Positions 35,759 through 45,781 of a stretch of DNA of 64,000 bases are shown one piece after another (position 1 is the first letter of the stretch; every line of letters begins with the position of its first letter). This DNA is from Helicobacter_F equorum (GTDB taxonomy: Bacteria; Campylobacterota; Campylobacteria; Campylobacterales; Helicobacteraceae), in the NCBI RefSeq assembly GCF_042649585.1, contig NZ_JBHRZM010000005.1, positions 62,001-126,000 of the forward strand. The letters are read 5' to 3'. A program made the position numbers and the translations under genes. Below the pieces are notes generated by a model. That model did not search any database. It was not told the origin of the DNA and saw nothing but the letters and a program-made list of their open reading frames with translations.

Positions 35759-36094
35759 ATGGAATTTAAAGGCAAAAACAATCCCTCGTTAGCAAACCCA
35801 ATTTATACCCCAGATTTAACAACGATGGAATTTGATATCATCGATATTCGCGATGAAAGCGATTATGGTTATGCACATATAAAAAACTCTCAACATTTCA
35901 ATAACGCACAAGATGTCTATAACTACGCACAAAAACACAAAGACAAAAACATCTTGCTTGTTTGCTATAGTGGTCATACGGCTAGTGTGTTGGGAAGTCA
36001 TCTTGTAGAAGCTGGGTGTGAAAATATCTATTATTTTGACGATTATTTCACACATTTTGAGCTTTTGGGCTTACTCAACACACAACAATCCTAA
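35759..36094 (+). CDS. Rhodanese-like domain protein
   Basis: A 111-residue single rhodanese domain: FDIIDIRDESDYGYAHIKNS and the active-site loop VCYSGHTASVLGS with the catalytic Cys. It may move sulfane sulfur; no signal peptide is seen, so cytoplasmic. It is followed by a 68-bp gap and yggT. Confidence 0.82.
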   Translation: MEFKGKNNPSLANPIYTPDLTTMEFDIIDIRDESDYGYAHIKNSQHFNNAQDVYNYAQKHKDKNILLVCYSGHTASVLGSHLVEAGCENIYYFDDYFTHFELLGLLNTQQS

Positions 36095-36162
36095 AAATTT
36101 CAAAAGCCTACCAAAAGCACTCTAGACAAAATGCAAATGTCTCAACACCACAAGGAGCAATA

Positions 36163-36456
36163 ATGATTCTCGCCACATTTTTACAAGCGATCGCAACCAT
36201 AGCAAGTATGTTGCTTAATCTCTACATTTGGATTCTTATCATCGCCACGCTCATTAGTTGGGTGCGTCCTGATCCATACAACCCTATTGTGCAAGTCCTT
36301 TATCGCCTAAGTGAGCCAGTTTTTGCCAAGGTGCGCAAACTAATACCCACCAACATAGGAGGATTAGATTTTGCGCCACTTATCGTCATTGTAGCGCTAA
36401 AGTTTATTGACCTCACGGTAATACAGATTCTCTATAGATTCGCGCAAGGTATGTAA
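36163..36456 (+). CDS. yggT: YggT family membrane protein
   Basis: A 97-residue inner-membrane protein with two hydrophobic segments (about 5-35 and 68-92) and the YggT signature SWVRPDPYNPIVQVLYRLSEPV. Function poorly known. CAAGGAGCAATA precedes the ATG. It shares one base with slt (TAATG), so it is translated with it. Confidence 0.85.
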   Translation: MILATFLQAIATIASMLLNLYIWILIIATLISWVRPDPYNPIVQVLYRLSEPVFAKVRKLIPTNIGGLDFAPLIVIVALKFIDLTVIQILYRFAQGM

Positions 36457-38090
36457 TGCACAAAAAACTTGCTTATATTTTAGCATTGTGGAGCATTTTT
36501 GCAATACAAGCCATTGCCCAAGAAATTACCCTAAAATTTTTAGAATCTAAACCAAAAGGATTGGCGCGGGATTTTTATATTTGGCGTTTTCTTAGTGATG
36601 AAAATACTTCTTTGCAAGACGCGCTCAAAGCTTATGAGCTTGTCTATAGAAAAACCCCAAAACTCACAACACTTCTAGAAAAAAAAGGTATGCCACACGA
36701 ATTACCAAGGGAATTGTATTGCAAAAGTTTAAGTTTTGAATCTTTGCTAAAAGAAGATGAAGAATGTATCAACTATGGCTTAAAACTAAGCCTCATTCCA
36801 AATCTCTCACCACAACAATTACATACCCTAAAGGCAAAAATCTCCTCAAATAAAACTCTTAGTCAAAAGGTAGATATTCTAAGCTCTAAAATGGTGCTTA
36901 CAAAAATGCTCCAAAGCGATGCCAAAACCTTTGCACAAATCTATAACGCACTTACCCAAACACAACGCGAAACATTCATAAATCAAGCTGTAAAACCCCA
37001 AAGGCTAAAAAAACTTGCTGATGAAAATATTCCAGTATTTAACAAAATGCTCCAAAGCATTATTCTTTCAGATTCTTTACCTAAGTTTAAAAAATCCCTG
37101 CTTAATGCGCATATCACCAAAGCAAATCCCTATACGCTTTTTTTGCTTGGCATGCATGAACTTATGGCAAAAAACAAACAAAATGCACTCGCATATTTTA
37201 GGCTTACACACGATACTAGCAAGGATATGTTTTTACAAGATAAGGCACTTTTTTGGCAATATTATGTCAGCAAAGATAAAAAAATCCTCTCCAAACTTGC
37301 ACAAAGCACAAATCTCGATATTTACACAATTTATGCCAACCAAAAACTCAAAAAAACTCCACAATATACGATTATTGCTGATTTCACACCTTTAAGCAAG
37401 AAAAAACCTCCCTTTAATATACAAGATCCCTTTGAATGGGAAATTTTACGCTCTAATCTCTCGCAAGTTGCAGATCCAAAAGCACTTGATGAACTCACAC
37501 AAGAGTTTGCTTTTACAGATTCTCTAGCTCATATGGCTTATGTGCACAATCGTGCAACAAGATACCAAAACAATTACTTCCTCTCTCCTTTTATGCAAAA
37601 CATAAAATGGAAAAATACTCACCAAAAATCACTAACCTATGCAATCGCTAGGCAAGAAAGCAATTTTCTTCCCGCACTCATTTCAACTTCTTATGCGCTA
37701 GGCATGATGCAAATTATGCCCTTTAATGTTGAGCCATTTACAAAAAGTATGGGTCTTGAAGACATCAAATTAGAAGATATGTTTAACCCTATCATTGCTT
37801 TGGAATTTGGGAGATTCTATCTTGATGAGCTAGAACGCGAGTTTAAGTACCCGCTTTTTGTGGCATATGCTTATAATGGGGGTCCGGGGTTTTTGCGTCG
37901 CACACTCCAACAAAAAAAACTTTTTCTAAAAAAACGAGAATACGAGCCATGGCTAAGCATGGAGCTTGTTCCTTATGAGGAAACTCGCATATATGGGCTA
38001 AAAGTCCTTGCAAATTATATTGTTTATCAAGAACTTTTTGGTAATAATGCCAATTTGGAAGAATTACTCAGAGCAACTCTAATCAACTAA
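36456..38090 (+). CDS. slt: Soluble lytic murein transglycosylase
   Basis: Cleaves peptidoglycan glycan strands in the periplasm. The 544-residue protein has a signal peptide (1-21), a long helical superhelix and a C-terminal SLT domain with the catalytic Glu in ARQESNFLP, then LGMMQIMPFN and AYNGGPG. Order yggT-slt-galU-membrane protein-murA agrees with the H. pylori slt-galU-murA region. Confidence 0.93.
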   Translation: MHKKLAYILALWSIFAIQAIAQEITLKFLESKPKGLARDFYIWRFLSDENTSLQDALKAYELVYRKTPKLTTLLEKKGMPHELPRELYCKSLSFESLLKEDEECINYGLKLSLIPNLSPQQLHTLKAKISSNKTLSQKVDILSSKMVLTKMLQSDAKTFAQIYNALTQTQRETFINQAVKPQRLKKLADENIPVFNKMLQSIILSDSLPKFKKSLLNAHITKANPYTLFLLGMHELMAKNKQNALAYFRLTHDTSKDMFLQDKALFWQYYVSKDKKILSKLAQSTNLDIYTIYANQKLKKTPQYTIIADFTPLSKKKPPFNIQDPFEWEILRSNLSQVADPKALDELTQEFAFTDSLAHMAYVHNRATRYQNNYFLSPFMQNIKWKNTHQKSLTYAIARQESNFLPALISTSYALGMMQIMPFNVEPFTKSMGLEDIKLEDMFNPIIALEFGRFYLDELEREFKYPLFVAYAYNGGPGFLRRTLQQKKLFLKKREYEPWLSMELVPYEETRIYGLKVLANYIVYQELFGNNANLEELLRATLIN

Positions 38091-38106
38091 CCCTTAAGGA
38101 GCTTTT

Positions 38107-38931
38107 ATGATCGATAAATGTTTATTTCCAGCAGCAGGATATGGGACACGATTTTTACCCGCAACAAAGGCAATGCCAAAAGAAATGCTCCCTATTTTAG
38201 TAAAACCACTTATTCAATACGGCGTAGAGGAGGCACTAGAAGCTGGGTGCCATACGATGGCAATCGTGACTGGGCGTGGCAAAAGAGCGATTGAGGATCA
38301 TTTTGATAGAAATTATGAGCTTGAACACCAAATCGAGGGAACAGACAAAGAAGAACTACTAAAAGACATTAGACGTCTTACAAACCTTTGCAAATTTTCC
38401 TACACACGACAAGAGGAAATGAAAGGATTGGGACATGCTATTCTCACTGGTGAGGTGCTTATCGGACAAGAACCTTTTGCGGTAATATTGGCTGATGACT
38501 TATGTGTCAATCGTGGATCACAAGGTGTTTTATCTCAGATGGTAGATCTTTATAAACGCTATCGTTGCTCTATTGTGGCTATTGAAGAAGTAGAAAAAAA
38601 AGAAGTGGATAAATATGGGATTATAGACGGAGAAATGATAGAAGAAGGCGTGTATCGTATCAATAATATGATCGAAAAGCCTAGCGTGGATTCTGCACCT
38701 AGCAACCTCGCTATCATTGGGCGTTATATCCTCACGCCTGATATTTTTGATATTTTGCGTGTTACCAAGCCGGGAAAAAAAGGTGAGATTCAAATCACTG
38801 ATGCCTTGTTAGAACAAGCTAAACAAGGAAGAGTGCTTGCCTATACATTTCAAGGTTCTCGCTATGATTGTGGTTCAATAGATGGCTATGTCAAAGCCAC
38901 AACAGATTTATTTAAAACTTTTAAACCCTAA
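38107..38931 (+). CDS. galU: UTP-glucose-1-phosphate uridylyltransferase
   Basis: Makes UDP-glucose for LPS and other glycans. The 274-residue protein has FPAAGYGTRFLPATKAMPKE, LADDL and NNMIEKP motifs of the bacterial GalU family. AAGGAGCTTTT precedes the ATG at 38107, 16 bp after slt. Confidence 0.95.
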   Translation: MIDKCLFPAAGYGTRFLPATKAMPKEMLPILVKPLIQYGVEEALEAGCHTMAIVTGRGKRAIEDHFDRNYELEHQIEGTDKEELLKDIRRLTNLCKFSYTRQEEMKGLGHAILTGEVLIGQEPFAVILADDLCVNRGSQGVLSQMVDLYKRYRCSIVAIEEVEKKEVDKYGIIDGEMIEEGVYRINNMIEKPSVDSAPSNLAIIGRYILTPDIFDILRVTKPGKKGEIQITDALLEQAKQGRVLAYTFQGSRYDCGSIDGYVKATTDLFKTFKP

Positions 38932-38944
38932 ACCTGTTGCATAA

Positions 38945-39352
38945 ATGTTTGATGTATTTTTTTATGTGATGTGTTGGCTAGTGATGTTTATCCTAGCTTT
39001 ACCTATTGTATTTGCCGGACTCTTAAGCGTAGCGCTTGAAAATGATGAAAAACCCATAGCAAAAAATCCACTTGCGGAATTATACAAAGAGATTCTCGCA
39101 CACAAAGATGACAAAAAAAAATTACAAGAAAACTACAAAACTTTTACCAAAAACTTTAGTACATGTACTCCAAATAACCCCGATTTTGATACATGGTTAA
39201 ATATTATCTATAACCTTTCAATCAATTCTATCCTTATGGAAGCCGATGAAGTGGCAAAATTTCGAGATATGCTAGAAGACGCAAATCCAAGCATTGCAAA
39301 AGCTATCCAAAACAAAATAGGTAGTGCCCTACAACATAGAGAAAAACTATAA
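38945..39352 (+). CDS. Conserved Helicobacter protein with N-terminal membrane anchor (135 aa)
   Basis: One hydrophobic helix at the N-terminus (about 4-30) and a charged helical domain. The gene lies between galU and murA, where H. pylori has a similar-sized hypothetical protein. No function is known to me. The ATG at 38945 has no strong ribosome-binding site. Confidence 0.65.
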   Translation: MFDVFFYVMCWLVMFILALPIVFAGLLSVALENDEKPIAKNPLAELYKEILAHKDDKKKLQENYKTFTKNFSTCTPNNPDFDTWLNIIYNLSINSILMEADEVAKFRDMLEDANPSIAKAIQNKIGSALQHREKL

Positions 39353-39363
39353 AGGAGTGCCTT

Positions 39364-40629
39364 ATGGACTATCTTACCATTACTCAATCCCCAATCTTGA
39401 GCGGTGAAGTTGCTATTTCAGGAGCCAAAAATGCTGCGCTCCCACTTTTAGCCCTCACATTACTTAGCAAAGAATATGTGCGTATATCCAATCTACCAAA
39501 TGTCGCAGATGTCAAGACACTCTCAAAACTCTTAGAACACTTAGGCGCGCATATAGAGATACTAGATTCACATACACTTAATATCAATTGTGCCAATATC
39601 ATTCACACAAAAGCACTTTATGATATTGTGCGTAAAATGCGTGCTTCTATCCTAGTGCTAGGACCATTATTAGCGCGTTTTAGGAAATGTCAGGTGAGTT
39701 TGCCGGGGGGCTGTGCCATAGGTGCGCGTCCTGTAGATTTACACCTCAAAGCCATGGAAAAAATGGGCGCTCATATCCATATTGAAGGTGGCTATATCAT
39801 CGCTAATGCCCCAAATGGCTTACAAGGTGCAGATATTTTATTTGACAAAATCTCAGTAACAGGAAGTGAAAATGTTATTATGGCAGCGGCTTTGGCTAAG
39901 GGTAAAACGCGTATTATCAATGCTGCCAAAGAACCTGAAGTAGTGCAACTTTGCGAGATATTAGCACACAATGGCATAGAAATTGAAGGCATAGGTAGCA
40001 ATGAAATTTCTATCTATGGAAGCGATGGTGAACTTCCTGTATTTAAACCTTTTAGCGTGATTCCAGATAGGATAGAAGCTGGTACATATCTTTGTGCAGG
40101 AGCTATCACAAACTCACGCATTACGCTACGCGATACCGATAATACACATCTCCAAGCGGTTTTAGAAAAATTAGAAGAAATTGGCTTTAGCTTTGAGATT
40201 ACAGAATCTAGCATTACCATACTTCCAGCACAAAAACGCAATGCCTTTGAAATCATCACGACAGAATACCCCGGATTCCCAACCGATATGCAAGCGCAAT
40301 TTATGGCACTTGCCACGCAATGCGAGGGTGTGAGCGTAATAGAAGAGCGTTTATTTGAAAATCGATTTATGCATGTAAGCGAACTCCAAAGACTTGGGGC
40401 AGATATCAAACTCTCAGGCAACATTGCAAAAGTAAGTGGAGTAAAGCCACTCATAGGGGCGAATGTTATGGCGACAGATTTACGCGCATCTTCAGCACTT
40501 GTATTAGCTGCTCTTATCGCTAAAGGGAGCACGGATATACACAGAATCTATCACCTAGATAGGGGATATGAGGATTTAGAATCTAAACTTAAAAGATTGG
40601 AGGTGAAAATAATGAGACAAAAAGAATAA
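39364..40629 (+). CDS. murA: UDP-N-acetylglucosamine 1-carboxyvinyltransferase MurA
   Basis: First committed step of peptidoglycan synthesis. The 421-residue protein has ISGAKNAALP at the N-terminus, the phosphoenolpyruvate-binding catalytic Cys loop LPGGCAIGARPVD, and EYPGFPTDMQAQ. The active-site Cys, the fosfomycin target, is present. AAAGGAGTGCCTT precedes the ATG. Confidence 0.96.
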   Translation: MDYLTITQSPILSGEVAISGAKNAALPLLALTLLSKEYVRISNLPNVADVKTLSKLLEHLGAHIEILDSHTLNINCANIIHTKALYDIVRKMRASILVLGPLLARFRKCQVSLPGGCAIGARPVDLHLKAMEKMGAHIHIEGGYIIANAPNGLQGADILFDKISVTGSENVIMAAALAKGKTRIINAAKEPEVVQLCEILAHNGIEIEGIGSNEISIYGSDGELPVFKPFSVIPDRIEAGTYLCAGAITNSRITLRDTDNTHLQAVLEKLEEIGFSFEITESSITILPAQKRNAFEIITTEYPGFPTDMQAQFMALATQCEGVSVIEERLFENRFMHVSELQRLGADIKLSGNIAKVSGVKPLIGANVMATDLRASSALVLAALIAKGSTDIHRIYHLDRGYEDLESKLKRLEVKIMRQKE

Positions 40630-40696
40630 TCTCTTAGAATGATAAAATGTAAAATTGCTTGTAAAAATTCTAAAATGCAAACACAAAGGAGTAAGG

Positions 40697-41992
40697 ATGA
40701 AAAAACACATTTTAACACTAGCAACTTTGGGAATCTTTGGAGGTTTTGAACTTTATGCAAATGCGCAAAATATGGATGTTGAACTTGGGCATCATCACCA
40801 TCATCATGGCAGTAATCCTGTGGAATTTCACGCCGATGTTGGAATTTTTGGCAAAAGCTCGGCATTTGCTTCAACACAGAACAATGCGAGACGAGATTCA
40901 TACTCAATGCTGTATTCACATATGCTCATGAAAGCACAAGCTTTTGAAACACTAGATTTTGGACTCGGTATTGCTGCATTTGTGCCATTTAGTATGGATA
41001 CAAATTTTGAAGGCACGCCCTACGAATATATAGGATCAAAGTTTATCACAAATAACGCCTATATAGCCTTTGAAAAAAAATTTGAAAACATAGACTTTGG
41101 AATCAAAGCCGGAAGATTTGAGGATGAGTTTGATTGGGTGGCTCACTCATTGCAAGGTGCATATGGTTACATACAAAATCCTTATGTGAAACTCTATGGG
41201 CTTTGGGTAGATGAACAAGCCCATATAACACGAGAATTTTCTACAGATTTTAATTTTTATCAAGATATGTATGACAACAAAGATCTTTTTGTGGGGGGAT
41301 TAAGCCTCACTCTACCCTTTGTTGAATTTGCACCATTTGTATATCATATGCAAGATTTTTTTGATGTCTTTGGAGGCAAGATTATACTTTCATTTGGAAG
41401 AATTAATAGTTGGCATACTTCAACACTTGTGCATTATGCATACCTAAATTCTGCATTTTCAGGTGCCATGCATCAGGATCACGATCATGAGAGTCATGAT
41501 GGGCACGGACATATCAGGGGTAACGGAGGTGATACATTCCTTGTGTGGTTGGAACAAAGCATTGCTTATAAAAACTCTCTAGAGTTTGGTGCTGGATACC
41601 AAAAAATAGGAAATGACGTCTTTGAGTTAGCCAATATGGGTTCTGTTTCACGCTTTGAAGCACATAATCACTCGCATAATAGTTTTGGGGTGATTCAACC
41701 TGGTGGTATGCATAGTGGAAGTCAAACAACAAATATGTATGATCTCCATACTGATACAATCTATGGCTTTATAGACATTGGTTTTTCAAAAGGTGCGATA
41801 GAAATACTTGGTCGCGATAGTCGTAGCGCACATAGAACGCAAAGCGCCTATTCTCTAGGGATGCGCTATTCTGCAACGCTTGATTTAGATCTTGGGCTTA
41901 TTGGTGTTTATATGTTAGAAAATCACAAAGATGAGCAAACAGGCACTATAAATAGAAGTTTTGGGAAAGCATATATCCAATATAGCTTTTAA
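40697..41992 (+). CDS. Outer-membrane protein with natural hexahistidine and His-rich loop
   Basis: A 431-residue protein with a signal peptide (about 1-23, cut near ANA-QN), then within 10 residues a run of six His (residues 32-37). A second His cluster (HQDHDHESHDGHGH) and further His (HNHSHN) lie in the middle. The rest is rich in Gly, Phe, Tyr and Asp with the C-terminal IQYSF, as in outer-membrane barrels. The His clusters would be extracellular or periplasmic metal-binding sites (nickel, zinc or copper); this is inference. AAAGGAGTAAGG precedes the ATG. A TAAAAT at 40643 could be its -10. I see no TonB box, so it is more likely a porin-like barrel than a receptor. Confidence 0.75.
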   Translation: MKKHILTLATLGIFGGFELYANAQNMDVELGHHHHHHGSNPVEFHADVGIFGKSSAFASTQNNARRDSYSMLYSHMLMKAQAFETLDFGLGIAAFVPFSMDTNFEGTPYEYIGSKFITNNAYIAFEKKFENIDFGIKAGRFEDEFDWVAHSLQGAYGYIQNPYVKLYGLWVDEQAHITREFSTDFNFYQDMYDNKDLFVGGLSLTLPFVEFAPFVYHMQDFFDVFGGKIILSFGRINSWHTSTLVHYAYLNSAFSGAMHQDHDHESHDGHGHIRGNGGDTFLVWLEQSIAYKNSLEFGAGYQKIGNDVFELANMGSVSRFEAHNHSHNSFGVIQPGGMHSGSQTTNMYDLHTDTIYGFIDIGFSKGAIEILGRDSRSAHRTQSAYSLGMRYSATLDLDLGLIGVYMLENHKDEQTGTINRSFGKAYIQYSF

Positions 41993-42009
41993 ACTTTGGG
42001 GTATCAAGT

Positions 42010-43695
42010 ATGAGAATTAGCAAAGATTCTATAGAGCGACTAAAAGAGCAAGTAGATATTGTGGATATTATTGGTTCATATATTGATCTTAAGCGCTCTG
42101 GGAGTAATTTCTCTGCTTGTTGCCCTTTTCACAATGAAAAAACACCAAGCTTTATGGTAAGTCCTGCAAAAAATATTTTTCACTGCTATGGTTGTGGCGT
42201 AGGTGGCGATAGTATTGCCTTTGTCATGCAATATGAAAAACTGGATTTTGCTCCAGCAATAGAACGTATAGCAGAAATGAGTAACTTCAAACTCCAATAT
42301 GAAAATAACTACCAAAAAAAGAATGAATCTAGCTTATTAGAGGATATGGCAAGATTCTATCAACAACAACTCCACAATAACCCTCAAATGCTTGAATATC
42401 TCCAAAATCGTAAAATTTCTAGCGCGAGTATAGAATCTTTTCGATTGGGCTTTAGTCCTCAAAGTTTTGAGAGTATGAAATTTATTAACACAAATCACAA
42501 CCACAACAAACAAGAAGCTATAGAGTTTGGTATCATTGGCAAAGATGAACAGAGAGAATACGCACGATTTACACAACGCATCATGTTCCCAATCCATTCA
42601 CCAAATGGAAAAATCGTAGGTTTTGGCGGACGTAGCATAGATTCTAATGCAATGGCAAAATATATCAACTCCCCACAAAGCAAGATTTTTAACAAATCAA
42701 AATTACTCTATGGTTATCATATGGCTAAAGAATCTATCTATCGTGAAAAAAAAATCATTGTATGTGAAGGATATATTGATGTAATAATGCTTCATCAAGC
42801 CGGATTTAGAAATGCAGTGGCAACGCTAGGCACAGCCCTTACAAACGAACATATTCCACTTCTTAAAAAAGGCGATCCACAAATAATCCTAAGCTATGAT
42901 GGCGACAAAGCCGGTATGAATGCTGCCTTTAGGGCTGCTAAAATGCTAAGCAGTATTAGTGCAGGTGGTGGTGTAGTTATTTTTGGCAATAATCTTGATC
43001 CTGCTGATATGGTTGCACAAAATAAATTTGAAGAACTCAAAACACTATTTATGCATCCAGTGAGTTTTATAGAATTTGTTATCGAACAAATTATTACAAA
43101 CTATACTCTCACTGATCCACTCCAAAAACAACACGCACTTACTGAAATTACAGCTTTTACCAAGACACTTACGCCATTACTTCAAGCAGAATATGTACCT
43201 TTTATTGCTCAGCGATTACGCATAGCGCCAAACCTCATCAAAATCCATCGACACAACACCAAGCAAGAAGTTATTTTGCACCAAGATTCACAAAAATATC
43301 TCGCCGAAAGTGTGCTAATACGCACATTACTAGAAAATCCAGAGTGGATTAATATCGCAGCAGAATATCTGGAACCAAATATCTTTGAACATCACACTAG
43401 AGAATATCTTTTACTTTTGCAAGACCAAAACACCGATGAGGATATTACAAAAAATCCTTATTTTCGCCCATTGCTTATTGATGAAAACATTAAAAAACTC
43501 CAAACACTCCAAGAGTTTAAGGAACATATAAAACTTCTCGTGTTAAAAGCATACAAAAAAGATCTAGCACTCATACCAAGGCTTAATATTCATACCAAGC
43601 AAAAACTAGAATCTATTAACACACTTAAAGACAAAATAACTAAACTTACAAAAGGAGAACTTATCAGTTATGAAAAAAGCATTAGCACTCTTTAG
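42010..43695 (+). CDS. dnaG: DNA primase
   Basis: Makes RNA primers at the replication fork. The 561-residue protein has the CHC2 zinc motif (CPFHNE and CYGCGVGG), the catalytic TOPRIM with VCEGYIDV and LSYDGDKAG, and a C-terminal helicase-binding domain. ATG at 42010, 17 bp after the His-rich protein gene. Its last 26 bp overlap the next gene. Confidence 0.95.
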   Translation: MRISKDSIERLKEQVDIVDIIGSYIDLKRSGSNFSACCPFHNEKTPSFMVSPAKNIFHCYGCGVGGDSIAFVMQYEKLDFAPAIERIAEMSNFKLQYENNYQKKNESSLLEDMARFYQQQLHNNPQMLEYLQNRKISSASIESFRLGFSPQSFESMKFINTNHNHNKQEAIEFGIIGKDEQREYARFTQRIMFPIHSPNGKIVGFGGRSIDSNAMAKYINSPQSKIFNKSKLLYGYHMAKESIYREKKIIVCEGYIDVIMLHQAGFRNAVATLGTALTNEHIPLLKKGDPQIILSYDGDKAGMNAAFRAAKMLSSISAGGGVVIFGNNLDPADMVAQNKFEELKTLFMHPVSFIEFVIEQIITNYTLTDPLQKQHALTEITAFTKTLTPLLQAEYVPFIAQRLRIAPNLIKIHRHNTKQEVILHQDSQKYLAESVLIRTLLENPEWINIAAEYLEPNIFEHHTREYLLLLQDQNTDEDITKNPYFRPLLIDENIKKLQTLQEFKEHIKLLVLKAYKKDLALIPRLNIHTKQKLESINTLKDKITKLTKGELISYEKSISTL

Positions 43696-44722
43696 TGGAG
43701 GTTGTGATAGCCTCATCGCTATGAAACTACTCAAAGATCAAGGCATAGAAGTTATTGCTGTGCATTTTAATATAGGGTTTGGTGGCAACAAAGATAAACT
43801 AGAGTATTTCAAAAATGCTACAGCACAAATCCCTGTGGAACTTAAAATTATTGATATTAAAAAGCAGTTTTTTGATTCTGTGCTTTTTAAGCCAAAATAT
43901 GGGTACGGAAAATATTTTAATCCCTGCATTGATTGTCATGCTAATATGTTTGGTAATGCCTTTTCATATTTGCTTGAATGTGGCGCAGATTTTGTCATTA
44001 GTGGTGAAGTGCTAGGGCAACGACCAAAATCTCAACGCGCCCAAGCACTCGATGAGGTAAAAAAACTCGTGCGTGAGATTGGCAAAGATCCCAAATTTGA
44101 CAAAATTCTTAGTCGTGATGGCAGTGATCCAAATAAACCAAAAACTCTTGATGAATTACTTTTGCGCCCAATGAGTGCCAAACTTCTTACACCAAGTTTT
44201 CCTGAAAAAATGGGCTGGGTAGATCGTGAAAAACTCTTAGATATCAATGGGCGGGGACGCACAAGACAATTAGAAATGATAAAGGCTTATGGGTTTAAAT
44301 ATTATGAAAAGCCTGGTGGTGGTTGCTTGCTAACTCAAGATTCTATTGCGCTTAAAATCAAAGATCTCACGGCTCATAGAAAAATGATTTTTGAAGATGT
44401 AGAGATGATAAAAGTAGGGCGGTATATGGTGTTAGAAAATGGTGCTAGGTGTGTGATTGGGCGAAATGAAGAAGAAAATAAAAAACTCCAAGCACCAAAT
44501 CCAATGATGGAGCAAATTATCTTGTTAGATTCTGTAGGACCTATAGGGCTTATTGAAAAAAATGCATCCAAAGAAGATAAACTCTTAAGTGCACAAATTG
44601 TGTTAGGCTATGCTAAAACGCAAGATGGCGTAGAATACAAAGTGCGTGTTGGTGATGAGATATTTTGCACACAAAGCTTGCATAAAGATAAAAGCGCACA
44701 ATATTTGCTTTTGAAATCTTAA
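43670..44722 (+). CDS. PP-loop ATP-pyrophosphatase, tRNA thiolation-like (MnmA/ThiI-related)
   Basis: A 350-residue protein beginning with a PP-loop (ALFSGGCDSLIAMKLL), which binds ATP for adenylation. A CIDCHANMF pair and SGEVLGQRPKSQ follow; the C-terminal half has KPGGGCLLTQ and GARCVIGRNEEEN. It is related to tRNA 2-/4-thiouridine synthases (MnmA, ThiI) but lacks parts of both, so the substrate is not certain. AAAGGAGAACTTATCAGTT precedes the ATG, which lies 26 bp inside dnaG. Confidence 0.75.
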   Translation: MKKALALFSGGCDSLIAMKLLKDQGIEVIAVHFNIGFGGNKDKLEYFKNATAQIPVELKIIDIKKQFFDSVLFKPKYGYGKYFNPCIDCHANMFGNAFSYLLECGADFVISGEVLGQRPKSQRAQALDEVKKLVREIGKDPKFDKILSRDGSDPNKPKTLDELLLRPMSAKLLTPSFPEKMGWVDREKLLDINGRGRTRQLEMIKAYGFKYYEKPGGGCLLTQDSIALKIKDLTAHRKMIFEDVEMIKVGRYMVLENGARCVIGRNEEENKKLQAPNPMMEQIILLDSVGPIGLIEKNASKEDKLLSAQIVLGYAKTQDGVEYKVRVGDEIFCTQSLHKDKSAQYLLLKS

Positions 44723-44743
44723 ATCATATAACAGGGAGCAAAA

Positions 44744-45043
44744 ATGAAAAATCTTTTTTGTATTTTGGTAACTTACACAAAACCCATACATGAAATTGAG
44801 CAGATTTTGGCAGAACATCGTGCATATTTACAAAAAGGCTATGATGCAGGATTTTTGCTTGTCTCTGGTCCACAGAATCCAAAAATAGGCGGCTGCATTA
44901 TAGGGCATTTTGCAAGCAAGGATACAGCTATTGCTTTTACACACAATGATCCTTATTACCTCAATAATGCTGCATCGTATGAAATTATAGAATTTAACCC
45001 TGTGCTACACGCAAAGTGTATCAAAGAATTTGTGCAAGATTAA
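44744..45043 (+). CDS. YciI family protein
   Basis: A 99-residue protein of the YCII-like ferredoxin-fold family: LFCILVTYTKP..., HRAYLQKGYDAGFLLVSGPQ, and DPYYLNNAASYEIIEF, with the conserved His and Asp. Enzyme role not established. ACAGGGAGCAAAA precedes the ATG. Confidence 0.8.
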   Translation: MKNLFCILVTYTKPIHEIEQILAEHRAYLQKGYDAGFLLVSGPQNPKIGGCIIGHFASKDTAIAFTHNDPYYLNNAASYEIIEFNPVLHAKCIKEFVQD

Positions 45044-45074
45044 AAACAAAACCAAGAGAAAATAAAGGGTAAAA

Positions 45075-45779
45075 ATGAAAAAAAATCTCTCATTACTCTT
45101 ACTAATCTGCATGGGAGTGGGCATAGGTGTGGGCATTTCTAAAATATATAAACACACACATGAACAAAAATTTATCCCCAATCAATACACTCCACAAGAT
45201 TCTCAAGATATAGATTCAACACAAACACAGAATCTAGAACAATCCACTCAAGAATCTACACTAGATTCTGTCATTACACAAGATATTTTTTATAAAACAC
45301 ACCAAATTCCACAATTTCAAGAATACCCTGCAACTATGTATCAAGGACAATTTATGAAAGCTGATGAAAGCTGTATAAATTGTGAGGGTGGTCTACAAGA
45401 AGCACTAAAGCGAGGTATTATTGATTTTGGTGGCAAATATGCTCTCTACACACTTAAGCCAAATAATGCAGAAATAATGCTTGGTGCAGTGAATGTAGAA
45501 AATGGTGAAGTGCTAGAATTTCCTATACTCTATAAAGAGGTCACACCACCTTTTAAGTTCAATGTATTTGCAAAACCACAAAGTAATCTCATATGGGTGC
45601 AAGGGGTAGATTCTAAAAATAATGACATATATACAATAGGAGCTTATATTCTTAAAAATGGAAGTTTTCAAAAGATTCAAAGTTTTGAGATTGTCTTTAG
45701 TACTTCTGAAAATCTCACTCCACAATCTTTACAACAAGATTTATCTGATTCATCTCAACAAGGTATCGTGATCTTTTAG
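45075..45779 (+). CDS. Membrane-anchored periplasmic protein (234 aa)
   Basis: A membrane anchor (residues 5-23, LSLLLLICMGVGIGVGI), a Ser/Thr/Gln-rich linker (about 40-65) and a globular domain with one Cys pair (CINCEGG). Function unknown. AAGGGTAAAA precedes the ATG. It ends 2 bp before the stop of the convergent ruvC gene. Confidence 0.6.
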   Translation: MKKNLSLLLLICMGVGIGVGISKIYKHTHEQKFIPNQYTPQDSQDIDSTQTQNLEQSTQESTLDSVITQDIFYKTHQIPQFQEYPATMYQGQFMKADESCINCEGGLQEALKRGIIDFGGKYALYTLKPNNAEIMLGAVNVENGEVLEFPILYKEVTPPFKFNVFAKPQSNLIWVQGVDSKNNDIYTIGAYILKNGSFQKIQSFEIVFSTSENLTPQSLQQDLSDSSQQGIVIF

Positions 45780-45781
45780 AG

